Assembly (NCBI RefSeq): GCF_003751845.1
Contig: NZ_RJKQ01000002.1
Location: 1-64,000, forward strand
Length of the DNA: 64,000 nt
Direction: 5' to 3'
Source of the DNA: Enterobacter sp. BIGb0383
Lineage (GTDB): Bacteria; Pseudomonadota; Gammaproteobacteria; Enterobacterales; Enterobacteriaceae
Each line of letters opens with the position of its first letter. Position 1 is the stretch's first letter. Below the pieces are notes generated by a model. That model was not told the DNA's origin and did not search any database. It worked only from the letters and a program-made list of their open reading frames with translations. A program made the position numbers and the translations under genes. Positions 1 through 9,061 of this stretch are shown here, one piece after another.

Positions 1-19
1 GCTGGAAGCTATCGCCCAT
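1..19 (-). CDS. Possible 5' end of a leftward gene cut by the window edge
   Basis: An ATG on the minus strand at 19-17 is preceded, five bases away, by the Shine-Dalgarno-like AGAGGG, and opens a frame reading M-G-D-S-F-Q before the window ends. Six codons are too few to name a product. The call rests only on start codon and ribosome site. The long non-coding DNA to its right, which contains an FNR-type palindrome, would be its control region, so an anaerobically regulated gene is a reasonable guess. In E. coli the hyaA hydrogenase operon lies beyond serT, but these six residues do not match the HyaA start as I remember it. Confidence 0.3.
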
Positions 20-611
20 AATTCCCTCTTATATATTGCTGTTTAATCATTTGCCAGCTACTGGTCCGTGCAGTGGCATAATAGAACATTACGCTTACAA
101 TGATCAAATATTGAGATCTTCGATCTGCAATTAGAAAAATCCTAAGAATTTATGACTGGCAAAGGACAAAAAAAGACCGGAAAAAGGACAGAAAACCCTC
201 TCTTTCGGTTGATAAAAAGGAAAATACCAGGAATATCTGTCGCGCACGATGATAACGTCAGGATTTTATTTGAAAACGATGCAGCATTGATTTAAATCAG
301 GACAATAAATGGATCATGCCCTGACAAGAAATATCTTAGGGAATTATCTTAGAAGAACGACTAAAAATGGAAGGGGAAAGAAAAACAGGTAAGAGTAATT
401 AATATCAATAACGGATTTATATAACGAAAGGGATATTAATACAGGGTTTATTAATTCCTAAAGTCGTCAAAAAAACGCATTTTATCTTGATGGCACACGC
501 CAGGAGAAGGATACCGAGGCAGGTAACAGGAAAGCGTTCTGGAACGCCGGAGCGACAGGGAGCGGGGCTGATAGATAAGAAAAATAGGCTACTGGGGTCG
601 TTTTTACGCAA
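20..611. other. Gene-free AT-rich stretch, probable regulatory region
   Basis: No convincing coding frame is present; the one short ORF on the minus strand here has no homology I recognise. The DNA is visibly richer in A and T than the coding sequence to the right. It holds an FNR-like palindrome (287-300) and ends at the serT terminator. It most likely carries the promoter of the gene beginning at the left edge. Confidence 0.6.
287..300. promoter_or_regulatory. FNR-type binding site
   Basis: TTGATTTAAATCAG matches the FNR consensus TTGAT-N4-ATCAA at nine of ten defined positions. It lies about 270 bases upstream of the possible start codon at position 19. FNR activates or represses genes on loss of oxygen. 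That distance is long for a class II site, so it may serve a distal promoter, act as a repressor site, or be coincidental. Confidence 0.45.
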
Positions 612-646
612 AAACAAAGGGGTTCCCTGATGGGAACCCCTTGTTT
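612..646 (-). terminator. Rho-independent terminator of serT
   Basis: Perfect stem with arms AAGGGGTTCCC-type and a TGA/ATC loop, followed on the minus strand by TTTGTTTTT. It begins only five bases after the tRNA 3' end and clearly terminates serT. Confidence 0.85.
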
Positions 647-650
647 AATC

Positions 651-738
651 TGGCGGAAGCGCAGAGATTCGAACTCTGGAACCCTTTCGGGTCGCCGGTT
701 TTCAAGACCGGTGCCTTCAACCGCTCGGCCACACTTCC
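651..738 (-). tRNA. serT: tRNA-Ser (anticodon UGA)
   Basis: An 88-nt class II tRNA with encoded CCA (TGG at 651-653 on the plus strand), acceptor stem GGAAGTG paired with the 3' arm, anticodon TGA in the arm CTTGAAAA, and the long variable arm typical of serine tRNAs. It decodes UCN codons, mainly UCA. It corresponds to serT of E. coli, which sits beside yccA there; here an OppA-like gene lies between them. serT can be a phage integration site, but no attachment repeat or integrase is visible. Confidence 0.97.
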
Positions 739-750
739 GGAATGAGGCGC

Positions 751-779
751 ACTATAAACATCCCGATGCGCCCTGTAAA
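751..779 (-). promoter_or_regulatory. serT sigma-70 promoter
   Basis: On the minus strand, -35 TTTACA (779-774) and -10 TATAGT (756-751) are separated by exactly 17 bases. They are followed by a GC-rich discriminator (GCGCC), the usual sign of a stringently controlled stable-RNA promoter. The -10 ends 13 bases before the tRNA 5' end, so a very short leader is expected. Confidence 0.75.
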
Positions 780-794
780 GCCCGATAACGTTCG

Positions 795-815
795 TTTGCC
801 TGAAAAACAGGCAAA
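795..815 (-). terminator. Hairpin between the OppA-like gene and serT
   Basis: TTTGCCTG and CAGGCAAA form a perfect 8-bp stem with a five-base A/T loop, about 65 bases beyond the stop codon of the leftward OppA-like gene. No T-run follows, so it is a weak or Rho-assisted terminator, or an mRNA 3' end protector. Confidence 0.4.
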
Positions 816-879
816 ATACTGTTAAACGTCCGAAATAACAGCAAACCGGATGTTTTAACAGCAAGAAAGCCGGGCCTGA

Positions 880-2499
880 CTAGTGTTTTTTAAGGAAAAG
901 ATCTTTGGTGTAGTACTCCCCCCGGTTGTTCGGTGCAAATCCGCCGACCCAGGGCTTGACCAGATACGTCCTGACATAGTGATAAACCGGGATCGCGGGC
1001 GCATCCTGCGCCAGCATATCTTCCGCCTGCTGATAATAGTTGCCGCGTTCAGCCACATCTTTTGCCTTCGCGGCACTCACCAGCAGGGCATCGTAAGCCG
1101 GGTTGCTGTACTGGCTGGTGTTTTCACTGCTGCCGGTGCGGAAGTTGTTCAGGAAGGTCGAAGCATCATCGTAGTCGGCAATCCACGCGTAGCGCACCAG
1201 GTCAAAATTCCCCGTGTGCATGGTATCCAGCATGGTTTTCCACTCCTGATTTTGCAGCTTCACTTCCACTCCCAGATTTTTCTTCCACATAGAGGCCGCG
1301 GCAATCGCGATGCGCTGGTGGGTTTCCATGGTGTTATAGAGCAGGCTAAAGGAGAGAGGATGCTGCTGATTAAACCCAGCCTCCTCGAGTAGTTTCTTCG
1401 CTTCGGCAATACGTTTATCCATCGGCCAGGCAGCGTATTCCGGATTCGTCAGCTTCACCCCGCCAATTTCCGGCTGGCTGACCAGCCAGGCGGGTCGCTG
1501 TCCCTGCCCCATCACTTTTTCCGCGATGATGTCTTTGTCGAGCGCCAGGTTTAATGCTCTGCGCACTCTGGGGTCGTTAAACGGCGCTTTGGTGGTATTG
1601 AATTCGTAGTAGTAGGTTGCCAGCTGAGGGGTTACGTTGACCTGATCGCCCAGCGTCTTTTTCAGCTGCGCAAACTGGTTTACCGGGATGGTATTGGTGA
1701 TATCAATTTCTCCCGCCTTATAGCGGTTTACATCGGCGGTTTCGGAGCTGATGGGCAGATAAGTCACCTTTTCGATAACCGTTTTTTTGTCATCCCAGTA
1801 GCGCGGGTTACGCACGGCGATGATTTTCTCGTTCACAACCCAGTCAGAGATTTTATAGGCGCCGCTCCCGACAAAGTGCTCTGGTTTGGTCCACTTATCC
1901 CCAAAGCGGCCAATCAGAACGCGATCGACAGGCACCATACTTGGGTGTGCCAGCATCGGCAGGAAAGCGGCGACCGGCTGGGTCAGCGTCACCTGCAGGG
2001 TGGTGTCATTCAGCGCTTTAACGCCGAGGGTATCGGGCGTTTTTTTGCCTTCGGCAATCTCCGTCGCATTCACGATATGCATATGGCCGGGATAGCTGGC
2101 ATAGGGAGAAGAGATGGCCGGATCGAGCAGTCGTTGCCAGCTCCAGACCACGTCCTGGGCAGTGATCGCCGTTCCGTCTGACCAGGTAATGCCGGGTCGC
2201 AGGTGGAAGGTCCAGACGAGGTTATCTTTGTTTTCCCAGCTTGCTGCCAGACGGGGTTCAATCGACCCGTCCAGCCTGACCGCCACCAGCCCGTCGAACA
2301 TATCGTTGATTAAATTAAACTCGACGTTGCTTTCTACTTTATGCGGGTCAAGCGATGCCGGTTCACTGCCGTTGTTCCTCACCAGCTCCTGTTTTTCCGC
2401 CAGCGGCGTGCCCGCCGGAACCTCAGCCGCCTGAACCCACGCGCTGACGCTCATCAGTCCCGCAGCCAGTAAAGAAAACGTCACTCTGTTTAGCTTCAT
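880..2499 (-). CDS. OppA/MppA-type periplasmic peptide-binding protein
   Basis: A 539-residue extracytoplasmic solute-binding protein of family 5 (SBP_bac_5), the family of OppA, MppA and SapA. Such proteins capture oligopeptides in the periplasm for an ABC permease. From the chosen ATG the protein begins MKLNRVTFSLLAAGLMS and has a signal peptide probably cleaved after W-V-Q-A-A. The family signature follows (NNGSEPASLDPHKVES; RLAASWENKDNLVWTFHLRPGITWSDGTAITAQDV). An in-frame codon eight residues upstream is less likely because AAGGCGAAGGAT sits directly before ATG 2499. No permease or ATPase gene is adjacent, so it probably feeds a transporter encoded elsewhere, as MppA does with OppBCDF. 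It resembles MppA in length (E. coli 537), but orthology with mppA cannot be claimed from context. Confidence 0.85.
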   Translation of the reverse strand: MKLNRVTFSLLAAGLMSVSAWVQAAEVPAGTPLAEKQELVRNNGSEPASLDPHKVESNVEFNLINDMFDGLVAVRLDGSIEPRLAASWENKDNLVWTFHLRPGITWSDGTAITAQDVVWSWQRLLDPAISSPYASYPGHMHIVNATEIAEGKKTPDTLGVKALNDTTLQVTLTQPVAAFLPMLAHPSMVPVDRVLIGRFGDKWTKPEHFVGSGAYKISDWVVNEKIIAVRNPRYWDDKKTVIEKVTYLPISSETADVNRYKAGEIDITNTIPVNQFAQLKKTLGDQVNVTPQLATYYYEFNTTKAPFNDPRVRRALNLALDKDIIAEKVMGQGQRPAWLVSQPEIGGVKLTNPEYAAWPMDKRIAEAKKLLEEAGFNQQHPLSFSLLYNTMETHQRIAIAAASMWKKNLGVEVKLQNQEWKTMLDTMHTGNFDLVRYAWIADYDDASTFLNNFRTGSSENTSQYSNPAYDALLVSAAKAKDVAERGNYYQQAEDMLAQDAPAIPVYHYVRTYLVKPWVGGFAPNNRGEYYTKDLFLKKH

Positions 2500-2775
2500 A
2501 TCCTTCGCCTTATTGGTTTGCAATTATCACGACATCCACCCTCACTCTTAGCGCCGGGTCGGAACTAACGCAATGTATTTCAGCCACCTATAAGAGCTCG
2601 ATCTGAATAAATTATCGCGAGCCAAGGTTTAACGCCGTACAGAGCGCGTGTGGCAGAATAATCTTCCGTATCTCAGCGAAGCGTAAGCGTAAAGATGGGT
2701 AAAAGCAGTAGGCCATTGCGCTGCGGTTTTTTATGCTGCGTAACTAATTACATCCGTCCTTATAGAGAGTGATTC

Positions 2776-3435
2776 ATGGATCGTATAATTACATCATCTC
2801 GTGACCGTTCATCGCTGCTCAGCACGCACAAGGTGCTGCGTAACACCTATTTTATGCTCAGCCTGACGCTGGCGTTTTCTGCGATCACAGCGACGGCCAG
2901 CACTCTGCTGATGCTGCCTTCGCCGGGCCTGATCCTGACGCTGGTCGGTATGTATGGTCTGATGTTCCTGACCTACAAAACGGCCGATAAACCCGTCGGT
3001 ATTCTGTCCGCCTTCGCTTTTACCGGCTTCCTGGGCTATATCCTCGGCCCAATCCTGAATGCCTATCTGTCCGCGGGAATGGGTGACGTTATCGGCATGG
3101 CGCTGGGTGGTACGGCGCTGGTGTTCTTCGCCTGCTCGGGCTATGTGCTGACCACGCGCAAAGATATGTCCTTCCTCGGCGGTATGCTGATGGCAGGCGT
3201 CGTGGTTCTGCTGGTCGGTATGGTTGCTAACATCTTCCTGCAGCTGCCTGCGCTGCATCTGGCGATTAGCGCAGCCTTTATTCTGCTCTCTTCCGGTGCA
3301 ATCCTGTATGAGACCAGCAATATCATTCACGGCGGGGAAACCAACTATATCCGCGCCACGGTGAGCCTGTACGTCTCCCTGTACAACATCTTTGTCAGCC
3401 TGCTGAGCCTGCTTGGCTTCGCCAGCAAAGACTAA
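2776..3435 (+). CDS. yccA: Inner-membrane FtsH modulator, Bax inhibitor-1 family
   Basis: A 219-residue protein made almost wholly of seven hydrophobic segments, of the UPF0005/BI-1 (TMBIM) family. It matches E. coli YccA in length, start (MDRIIT) and position next to tusE. YccA is a substrate of the membrane protease FtsH and, by occupying it, slows degradation of SecY when the translocon jams. The charged N-terminal stretch of about 22 residues is the part FtsH grips in E. coli. ATG 2776 is preceded by AGAGAGTGA. The gene stands alone, divergent from the OppA-like gene, and ends at a strong terminator. Confidence 0.95.
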   Translation: MDRIITSSRDRSSLLSTHKVLRNTYFMLSLTLAFSAITATASTLLMLPSPGLILTLVGMYGLMFLTYKTADKPVGILSAFAFTGFLGYILGPILNAYLSAGMGDVIGMALGGTALVFFACSGYVLTTRKDMSFLGGMLMAGVVVLLVGMVANIFLQLPALHLAISAAFILLSSGAILYETSNIIHGGETNYIRATVSLYVSLYNIFVSLLSLLGFASKD

Positions 3436-3457
3436 CGCTCCTGACGCAGCATCCCGC

Positions 3458-3486
3458 GCCCCGCTTATGCGGGGCTTTCTTTTTTG
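3458..3486 (+). terminator. yccA terminator
   Basis: Stem GCCCCGC/GCGGGGC with TTAT loop followed by TTTCTTTTTT, starting 23 bases after the yccA stop codon. Confidence 0.9.
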
Positions 3487-3523
3487 GTAAACTGACCGCC
3501 GTTTGAATGAGCTGCGAATGACT

Positions 3524-3853
3524 ATGTTGACTTTTGAAGGCCGGGAAGTAGAGACCGATAGCGAAGGCTATCTGAAAAACAGCCGCGAGTGGAGCGAACC
3601 GCTGGCGCAGGCGATTGCGGAAAAAGAGAGCATCGTCCTCTCCTCTGAGCACTGGGAAGTGGTGCGTTTTGTGCGTGACTTCTACCTGGAATTTAATACC
3701 TCACCGGCTATTCGGATGCTGGTGAAAGCAATGGCGAATAAATTCGGCGAGGAGAAAGGCAACAGCCGCTACCTCTATCGCCTGTTCCCGAAAGGCCCGG
3801 CTAAACAGGCAACCAAAATTGCCGGCCTGCCGAAGCCGGTAAAATGTATCTAG
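3524..3853 (+). CDS. tusE: Sulfur-relay protein TusE
   Basis: A 109-residue DsrC/TusE protein. TusE takes persulfide sulfur from TusBCD and hands it to MnmA for 2-thiolation of the wobble uridine of tRNA-Glu, -Gln and -Lys. The DsrC core ([26 protein letters not shown]) is intact and the essential penultimate cysteine is Cys108 in the C-terminal VKCI. The start [12 protein letters not shown] matches the E. coli protein. In-frame ATG 3518 and a further upstream codon are possible, but the ribosome site is weak for all of them. The stop codon overlaps that of convergent acyP by four bases, with no terminator between. Confidence 0.95.
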   Translation: MLTFEGREVETDSEGYLKNSREWSEPLAQAIAEKESIVLSSEHWEVVRFVRDFYLEFNTSPAIRMLVKAMANKFGEEKGNSRYLYRLFPKGPAKQATKIAGLPKPVKCI

Positions 3854-4131
3854 TAGCGGATCGAGAAACCGGTCAGTTGTTTTGCCAGGTGATGGGGCTC
3901 GGTTAATACCCGATCAACGACGGCGCTGCGTGGCCCACCGGCCCGCAGCCATGCCAGGAGCTGTTCAACCTGCCCGGCATCGCCGCAGGCCAGTACTTCG
4001 ACGCTACCGTCATCCAGATTTCGTGCGTAGCCGGTCAGCCCCAGTCGCGTCGCCTCGTGCTGCGTACTGTAGCGAAAACCCACGCCCTGTACCCGGCCAT
4101 GTACCCATGCCATCGTGCAAAGACTGGTCAT
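3850..4131 (-). CDS. acyP: Acylphosphatase
   Basis: A 93-residue acylphosphatase (E. coli YccX), which hydrolyses carboxyl-phosphate bonds such as acetyl phosphate and carbamoyl phosphate. The phosphate-binding loop GRVQGVGFR with Arg20 and the catalytic Asn38 in [12 protein letters not shown] are both present. Of several in-frame ATGs, 4131 is chosen because GGAGG lies five bases before it; 4134 would add one Met and leave only a two-base spacer. It is divergent from rlmI and overlaps tusE tail to tail. Confidence 0.95.
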   Translation of the reverse strand: MTSLCTMAWVHGRVQGVGFRYSTQHEATRLGLTGYARNLDDGSVEVLACGDAGQVEQLLAWLRAGGPRSAVVDRVLTEPHHLAKQLTGFSIRY

Positions 4132-4224
4132 CATTTCCTCCCGTTGCGCGTTGATGCGTTGCATTTCCCGGCTGAAGTCGGGAAAATGGCGCCCATTTTC
4201 TTCATTATCACAGAATAGCCAATT

Positions 4225-5415
4225 ATGAGTGTACGTTTAGTGTTAGCCAAAGGGCGCGAAAAATCATTACTGCGCCGTCATCCGTGGGTCTTTTCCGGTG
4301 CCGTTGGGCGCATGGAAGGCAAAGCCAGCACCGGTGAAACCATCGACATCATTGACCATCAGGGAAAATGGCTGGCGCGCGGGGCGTACTCTCCGGCTTC
4401 GCAAATCCGCGCTCGCGTCTGGACCTTTAATAAAGATGAAGCTATCGATATCGACTTCTTCGTGCGTCGCCTGCAGCAGGCGCAAACCTGGCGCGACTGG
4501 CTGGCTCAGCGTGACGGGCTGGACAGCTATCGTCTGATCGCCGGTGAGTCCGATGGCCTGCCGGGCGTCACTATTGACCGCTTTGGCGCTTATCTGGTCC
4601 TGCAGCTGCTGAGCGCCGGTGCGGAGTATCAGCGCCCTGCCCTGGTGGCGGCGCTGCAGCAGTGCTATCCGGAGTGCGCCATTTACGATCGTAGCGACGT
4701 TGCGGTGCGTAAAAAAGAGGGTCTGGAGCTGGCCCAGGGGCCGGTCAGCGGCGATCTGCCTCCTGATCTGCTGCCCATCGAAGAACACGGTATGAAACTG
4801 CTTGTCGATATCAAAGGTGGCCATAAGACCGGTTACTATCTCGATCAGCGCGACAGCCGTCTGGCAACACGCCGCTATGTGAAAGACCAGCGCGTGCTGA
4901 ACTGCTTCTCCTACACCGGTGGTTTTGCCGTTTCGGCTCTGATGGGCGATTGCCGTCAGGTGATCAGCGTTGATACGTCTCAGGAAGCGCTGGACGTGGC
5001 AAAACAGAACGTCACCCTCAACCAGCTGGATCTCAGCAAGGCCGAGTTCGTTCGCGACGACGTTTTTAAGCTGCTGCGCAAATATCGCGACGCGGGTGAA
5101 ACCTTTGACGTGATCGTGATGGACCCGCCGAAGTTCGTTGAGAATAAAAGCCAGCTGATGGGCGCCTGCCGTGGCTACAAGGATATCAATATGCTGGCGA
5201 TCCAGCTGCTGAATCCGGGTGGCGTGCTGCTGACCTTCTCCTGCTCCGGCCTGATGACCACGGATTTATTCCAAAAAATCATCGCCGATGCCGCAATAGA
5301 TGCCGGGCGTGATGTACAATTTATAGAGCAGTTCCGCCAGGCTGCCGATCATCCGGTGATCGCCCCCTATCCGGAAGGTCTCTACCTGAAAGGATTTGCC
5401 TGTCGCGTGATGTGA
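4225..5415 (+). CDS. rlmI: 23S rRNA m5C1962 methyltransferase RlmI
   Basis: A 396-residue SAM-dependent methyltransferase that makes 5-methylcytosine at position 1962 of 23S rRNA, formerly yccW. It has an N-terminal PUA RNA-binding domain (about 1-80), a linker, and a Rossmann methyltransferase domain with motif I in [15 protein letters not shown], motif IV around Asp300-Pro-Pro-Lys, and motif VI F-S-C-S-G with Cys340, the probable catalytic nucleophile. Its length equals the E. coli enzyme. The Shine-Dalgarno before ATG 4225 is poor. Its stop codon abuts the sigma-32-type promoter of hspQ. Confidence 0.96.
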   Translation: MSVRLVLAKGREKSLLRRHPWVFSGAVGRMEGKASTGETIDIIDHQGKWLARGAYSPASQIRARVWTFNKDEAIDIDFFVRRLQQAQTWRDWLAQRDGLDSYRLIAGESDGLPGVTIDRFGAYLVLQLLSAGAEYQRPALVAALQQCYPECAIYDRSDVAVRKKEGLELAQGPVSGDLPPDLLPIEEHGMKLLVDIKGGHKTGYYLDQRDSRLATRRYVKDQRVLNCFSYTGGFAVSALMGDCRQVISVDTSQEALDVAKQNVTLNQLDLSKAEFVRDDVFKLLRKYRDAGETFDVIVMDPPKFVENKSQLMGACRGYKDINMLAIQLLNPGGVLLTFSCSGLMTTDLFQKIIADAAIDAGRDVQFIEQFRQAADHPVIAPYPEGLYLKGFACRVM

Positions 5416-5443
5416 CTTGATAAGGGGCGAATAGCCCCCATAT
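5416..5443 (+). promoter_or_regulatory. Sigma-32 (heat-shock) promoter of hspQ
   Basis: CTTGAT (5416-5421), 14 bases, then CCCCATAT (5436-5443) match the RpoH consensus CTTGAA-N13-15-CCCCATNT closely. It begins on the base after the rlmI stop codon and predicts a transcript start near 5450, about 24 bases before the hspQ ATG. HspQ is a known heat-shock protein. The GGGGC/GCCCC inverted repeat at 5424-5438 overlaps it. Confidence 0.75.
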
Positions 5444-5473
5444 CTCAGGGATAGCCATTTTCGGGAGATAACT

Positions 5474-5791
5474 ATGATTGCCAGCAAATTCGGTATTGGC
5501 CAGCAGGTCCGCCATTCCCTGTTAGGGTATCTGGGCGTGATAGTAGATATTGACCCGGAATACGCCCTCGATGAACCGCTGGAAGACGATCTGGCGGTGA
5601 ACGCAGAGCTACGCTATGCGCCCTGGTACCATGTGGTCATGGAAGATGACGACGGCGACGCGGTGCACACCTATCTGGCAGAAGCCCAGCTTAGCAGTGA
5701 AATCGCGGCGGAACATCCGGAGCAGCCGTCAATGGATGAACTGGCGCGTACCATCCGCCGCCGGTTACAGAGCCCGCATCTCCGCCACTAA
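5474..5791 (+). CDS. hspQ: Heat-shock protein HspQ
   Basis: A 105-residue hemimethylated-DNA-binding/YccV-like protein. In E. coli HspQ lowers the stability of mutant DnaA, and in Salmonella and Yersinia it is a specificity enhancer and substrate of Lon. Its beginning ([30 protein letters not shown] shape) and the core [24 protein letters not shown] are family hallmarks. GGGAGAT precedes ATG 5474. The promoter in front is of the RpoH type. The stop codon runs straight into a shared terminator with yccU. Confidence 0.95.
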   Translation: MIASKFGIGQQVRHSLLGYLGVIVDIDPEYALDEPLEDDLAVNAELRYAPWYHVVMEDDDGDAVHTYLAEAQLSSEIAAEHPEQPSMDELARTIRRRLQSPHLRH

Positions 5792-5813
5792 AAAACCGCC
5801 TGGCGGTTTTTTT
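5791..5813. terminator. Bidirectional terminator, hspQ/yccU
   Basis: A-tract, ACCGCC/GGCGGT stem and T-tract read equally well on both strands. It separates convergent hspQ and yccU, the yccU stop lying inside its right edge. Confidence 0.85.
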
Positions 5814-6225
5814 ACTTCGCCAGGCCCAGCCGTGGAATTTCAATCGCCGGACAGCGATCCATCACCACATTCAGTCCGGCATCCTGCGCCAGCACGGCCG
5901 CCTGCTCGTTAATAACGCCCAACTGTAACCACAGAGTCTTAGCGCCGATGGCAATCGCCTCCTGCGCCACGCCCCATGCCGCTTCGGAATTGCGGAACAC
6001 GTCGACCATATCGACCTTTTCCGGCACATCCGCCAGAGTGGCGTAGCCCTTCTGCCCCAGCAGGGTCGTACCAGCGACCTTCGGCGATACCGGGATGACG
6101 TGATATCCCTGATCGAGCAGATATTTCATGACCCGATAGCTCGGGCGCTCCGGCTTATCGCTGGCACCCACCAGCGCAATGGTCCGAGTAGACTTCAGAA
6201 TGGTTGCAATGTCATGTTCTTTCAT
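5812..6225 (-). CDS. yccU: CoA-binding domain protein YccU
   Basis: A 137-residue single-domain CoA-binding (Rossmann) protein of unknown function. The family core [35 protein letters not shown], with the GASDK-type nucleotide loop, is intact, and it has the same length as E. coli YccU. These proteins resemble the CoA-binding subdomain of succinyl-CoA synthetase alpha and bind CoA in structural studies, but no reaction is established. GAGGAGGAT precedes ATG 6225. It is divergent from mgsA. Confidence 0.93.
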   Translation of the reverse strand: MKEHDIATILKSTRTIALVGASDKPERPSYRVMKYLLDQGYHVIPVSPKVAGTTLLGQKGYATLADVPEKVDMVDVFRNSEAAWGVAQEAIAIGAKTLWLQLGVINEQAAVLAQDAGLNVVMDRCPAIEIPRLGLAK

Positions 6226-6394
6226 CGATATCCTCCTCGCCGTTTTACCCAGTGTACGCCAGGTTCCCTTTTGCCACCAATTCCTCCGTGGGGATTACCG
6301 CCCTGCGTCGCAATTTAAACAGCATCTATAAACAGCGACTTGCAGCAGAAAACGCTTCCTGTAATCTGTAGCAAAATGACACTGGAACCTGACT

Positions 6395-6853
6395 ATGGAA
6401 CTGACTACCCGCACGATTGCGGCGCGTAAACATATCGCGCTGGTTGCGCACGATCATTGTAAAAAAATGCTGATGAACTGGGTGGAACGCCACCGGGACC
6501 TGCTGGCCCAGCACGAACTGTACGCTACTGGCACGACCGGTAACCTGATTCAAAAAGCAACGGGTCTTGAGGTCAACGCCATGCTGAGCGGCCCGATGGG
6601 CGGCGACCAGCAGGTTGGCGCGCTGATTTCTGAAGGGAAGATCGATGTGCTGATCTTCTTCTGGGACCCGCTTAACGCGGTGCCTCACGATCCGGATGTG
6701 AAGGCCCTGCTGCGTCTCGCGACGGTGTGGAATATTCCGGTGGCAACCAACCTTTCTACCGCTGACTTTATTATTCAGTCACCGGGGTTTGGCGACAGCG
6801 TCGAAATTCTGATCCCCGACTATCAGCGCTATCTCCAGGATCGCCTGAAATAA
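6395..6853 (+). CDS. mgsA: Methylglyoxal synthase
   Basis: A 152-residue enzyme converting dihydroxyacetone phosphate to methylglyoxal and phosphate, a bypass that relieves sugar-phosphate stress. His19 in AHDHCK, the catalytic base Asp71 in GPMGGDQQ, His98 and Asp101 are all present at the E. coli numbering. It stands alone between divergent yccU and convergent helD. gloC, a glyoxalase that acts in methylglyoxal disposal, is 34 kb away in the same window. Confidence 0.97.
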   Translation: MELTTRTIAARKHIALVAHDHCKKMLMNWVERHRDLLAQHELYATGTTGNLIQKATGLEVNAMLSGPMGGDQQVGALISEGKIDVLIFFWDPLNAVPHDPDVKALLRLATVWNIPVATNLSTADFIIQSPGFGDSVEILIPDYQRYLQDRLK

Positions 6854-6857
6854 TGCG

Positions 6858-6880
6858 CAGGCGGGTTATCCCCGCCTGTT
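6858..6880. terminator. mgsA/helD terminator hairpin
   Basis: CAGGCGGG/CCCGCCTG stem with a five-base loop immediately after the mgsA stop, followed by only TTT. It lies between convergent mgsA and helD and can serve both, though the T-tract is short. Confidence 0.65.
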
Positions 6881-6884
6881 TACC

Positions 6885-8939
6885 TCAGGGTTTGCGCGCC
6901 ACCGGCACATCCAACTGACGCAACACCTCAACAAAGGATGACGGCTGCGTCTTGCTGAACAGTAGCCAGACGCGATGACGCGCACGGGTCAACGCCACAT
7001 AGAGCAAACGGCGCTCCTCCGCATCGGGGAAATCCTCCGGCTGCGGCAGCAGCGCACTCTCCATAATGGATTCCCGCGCCGGAGCAGGAAACCCGTCGTT
7101 CCCCTCATGTAATCCCAGCACGATGACATAATCCGCCTGCTGCCCTTTGCTGGCGTGCACCGTCATAAAGTCGAGCTGCAGTTTTGGCCAGCGCGTCGCG
7201 GCTTTCTGCAGACAGTCAGGCTTCAGATGATGATAGCGAGCCAGCACCAGGATCCGCTCTTCGGGTTTGGCATAGCCGCTCAGTTTGTCCAGCAGTGCTT
7301 CCAGCTGCTCTTCGGGTAGCAAGGTCACCGCTTTTTTATCGCCAGCGCTCAGGCTATTCAGCGGTTTTGCCAGTTGATACGGGTTCTGCTGAATAAAGCG
7401 GTTGGCGATCTCGCCAATGCGGCTGTTAAAACGGTAGGTGGTATCCAGCGCGCAGTTGTCCCCCTCGCCGAAATTGTCATTAAAGGCGGTAGTCAGCGCC
7501 AGCCGGGCGCCGCTAAAGCGATAAATCGCCTGCCAGTCATCGCCTACGGCGAACAGGGTTGTATAGGAATTTTGTTTGCGCAATGCCGCCAGCAGCGCGG
7601 CACGCTGCGGGGAAATATCCTGGAACTCATCCACCAGAATATGCTTCCACGGGCTGACGAAGCGCCCCTTGTCCAGAATATTGATTGCCTGATGGATAAG
7701 ACCGGAGAAGTCGACCGCATTTTCCGCCTTCAGCGCGGATTTCCAGGCTTTCAGCAGCGGTGCCATCAGCTTCACGCGGCGGGAGAAGAGATCGCGGATC
7801 TCTTCCGGGGCTGACGCAATCATCTCCGCCTGTGAGCCGCCGTGCATACGCATCAGGCTTATCCAGCGATCAAGACGGCTGGCGAGACGACGCTGCAGTT
7901 TTTCATCGTGCCAGAAGTCGCCCTCAGGCACCGACCACTCCATCTCTTCTTCGAGCCACTGCCGCCAGCCTTTTGCATGGGCTTTTTTCTCCTGGCACTG
8001 CTGCTGCCAGACATCGATAAGCAGTTCCTGACGTGCGCGGGTATCGTTTTCCAGGGTGCTGATCGCCGGAACTTTCTTGCTGCCCTGCTGGATAATATGC
8101 AGGGCCAGCGCGTGGAAGGTGCGCGCACCGATCTTATCCGTATGCAGACGTTGCTGGATCCGCTCGTCCATCTCCTGTGCGGCCTTGCGGCCAAACGCCA
8201 GCAGCAGGATCTGATCCGCCGAGGCCTCCCCTCGCGCCAATAGCCAGCCCGCACGCGCGACCAGCACCGATGTTTTGCCGCTGCCTGCGCCAGCCAGCAC
8301 CAGCAGCGACTGTTCGCCATTCACCACCGCCCGGGCCTGAGCCGGGTTCAGCGGTGAAGATTCAATTTGCGCGAAGAAATCTGCATGCGTTTGCAGCATG
8401 GCCTCCGTATACGCCTGATTATGCTGCAGACGACCGGCATCGCTGTCTTTGAGCCAGGCTTTCAGCTGCTGCCAGGCTTCACGGCAATTTTCAAACTCTT
8501 CCAGCCGCGACTCGGGTAACGGAATCGCCGCAAACGTCCGCAGAATTTGCTGCTGCATTTCCTGCGCCTGCTGGCGGGTGAGCCACTTCTGCTCATCGCG
8601 GTTCTGACGCATTGCGGCCAGCTGCTGGTTCAGCACCCCGGCCGCAACCTCACTCATTTCCGCGCTCCAGCGCTGCCAGAGAGACTGTAAATGATGATGA
8701 AAACGCTGGGTTTCGCCCCACTCCGTCCCGTGCAGACGCACAACCTTTTCGTCCGGCAACACGAACTCCAGCTCTCCCCAGACCAGGCCACGCTTGCAAC
8801 GGATAGAGAGCAACTGATTGAATGGAATAAGATATTCATGACGTTCACCGGAAACCTTCACCCCGGCGTTCAGCAGAACGACGCTGTCATAAGGGTGCTG
8901 TGCCATCCGTTTACCGAGAGATGTTGCTTTTAGTTCCAT
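6885..8939 (-). CDS. helD: DNA helicase IV
   Basis: A 684-residue UvrD/Rep-like superfamily 1 helicase that unwinds DNA 3' to 5' and acts in the RecF recombination pathway. The N-terminal region of about 200 residues is specific to helicase IV. The Walker A GAGSGKT carries Lys222, motif II LVDEFQD lies near residue 437, and motif VI LLYVALTRARHRVWLL is near the C-terminus. Length equals E. coli HelD. It is divergent from yccF and convergent with mgsA. Confidence 0.96.
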   Translation of the reverse strand: MELKATSLGKRMAQHPYDSVVLLNAGVKVSGERHEYLIPFNQLLSIRCKRGLVWGELEFVLPDEKVVRLHGTEWGETQRFHHHLQSLWQRWSAEMSEVAAGVLNQQLAAMRQNRDEQKWLTRQQAQEMQQQILRTFAAIPLPESRLEEFENCREAWQQLKAWLKDSDAGRLQHNQAYTEAMLQTHADFFAQIESSPLNPAQARAVVNGEQSLLVLAGAGSGKTSVLVARAGWLLARGEASADQILLLAFGRKAAQEMDERIQQRLHTDKIGARTFHALALHIIQQGSKKVPAISTLENDTRARQELLIDVWQQQCQEKKAHAKGWRQWLEEEMEWSVPEGDFWHDEKLQRRLASRLDRWISLMRMHGGSQAEMIASAPEEIRDLFSRRVKLMAPLLKAWKSALKAENAVDFSGLIHQAINILDKGRFVSPWKHILVDEFQDISPQRAALLAALRKQNSYTTLFAVGDDWQAIYRFSGARLALTTAFNDNFGEGDNCALDTTYRFNSRIGEIANRFIQQNPYQLAKPLNSLSAGDKKAVTLLPEEQLEALLDKLSGYAKPEERILVLARYHHLKPDCLQKAATRWPKLQLDFMTVHASKGQQADYVIVLGLHEGNDGFPAPARESIMESALLPQPEDFPDAEERRLLYVALTRARHRVWLLFSKTQPSSFVEVLRQLDVPVARKP

Positions 8940-9061
8940 GCGTCGCCAGATCCACTCTTATTGAATTACCGAACAGTGTAACCGCCAGATATCAGGTGCT
9001 CCAGCGCAAAAAAACGTTACAATCATCGGGTCTTATTTTCTGACAGCAACACGGAGGGTCT

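Noticed and set aside
651-738. Phage or island insertion at serT
   Set aside because: No integrase, no duplicated tRNA 3' end and no mobile gene was seen on either side within the window.
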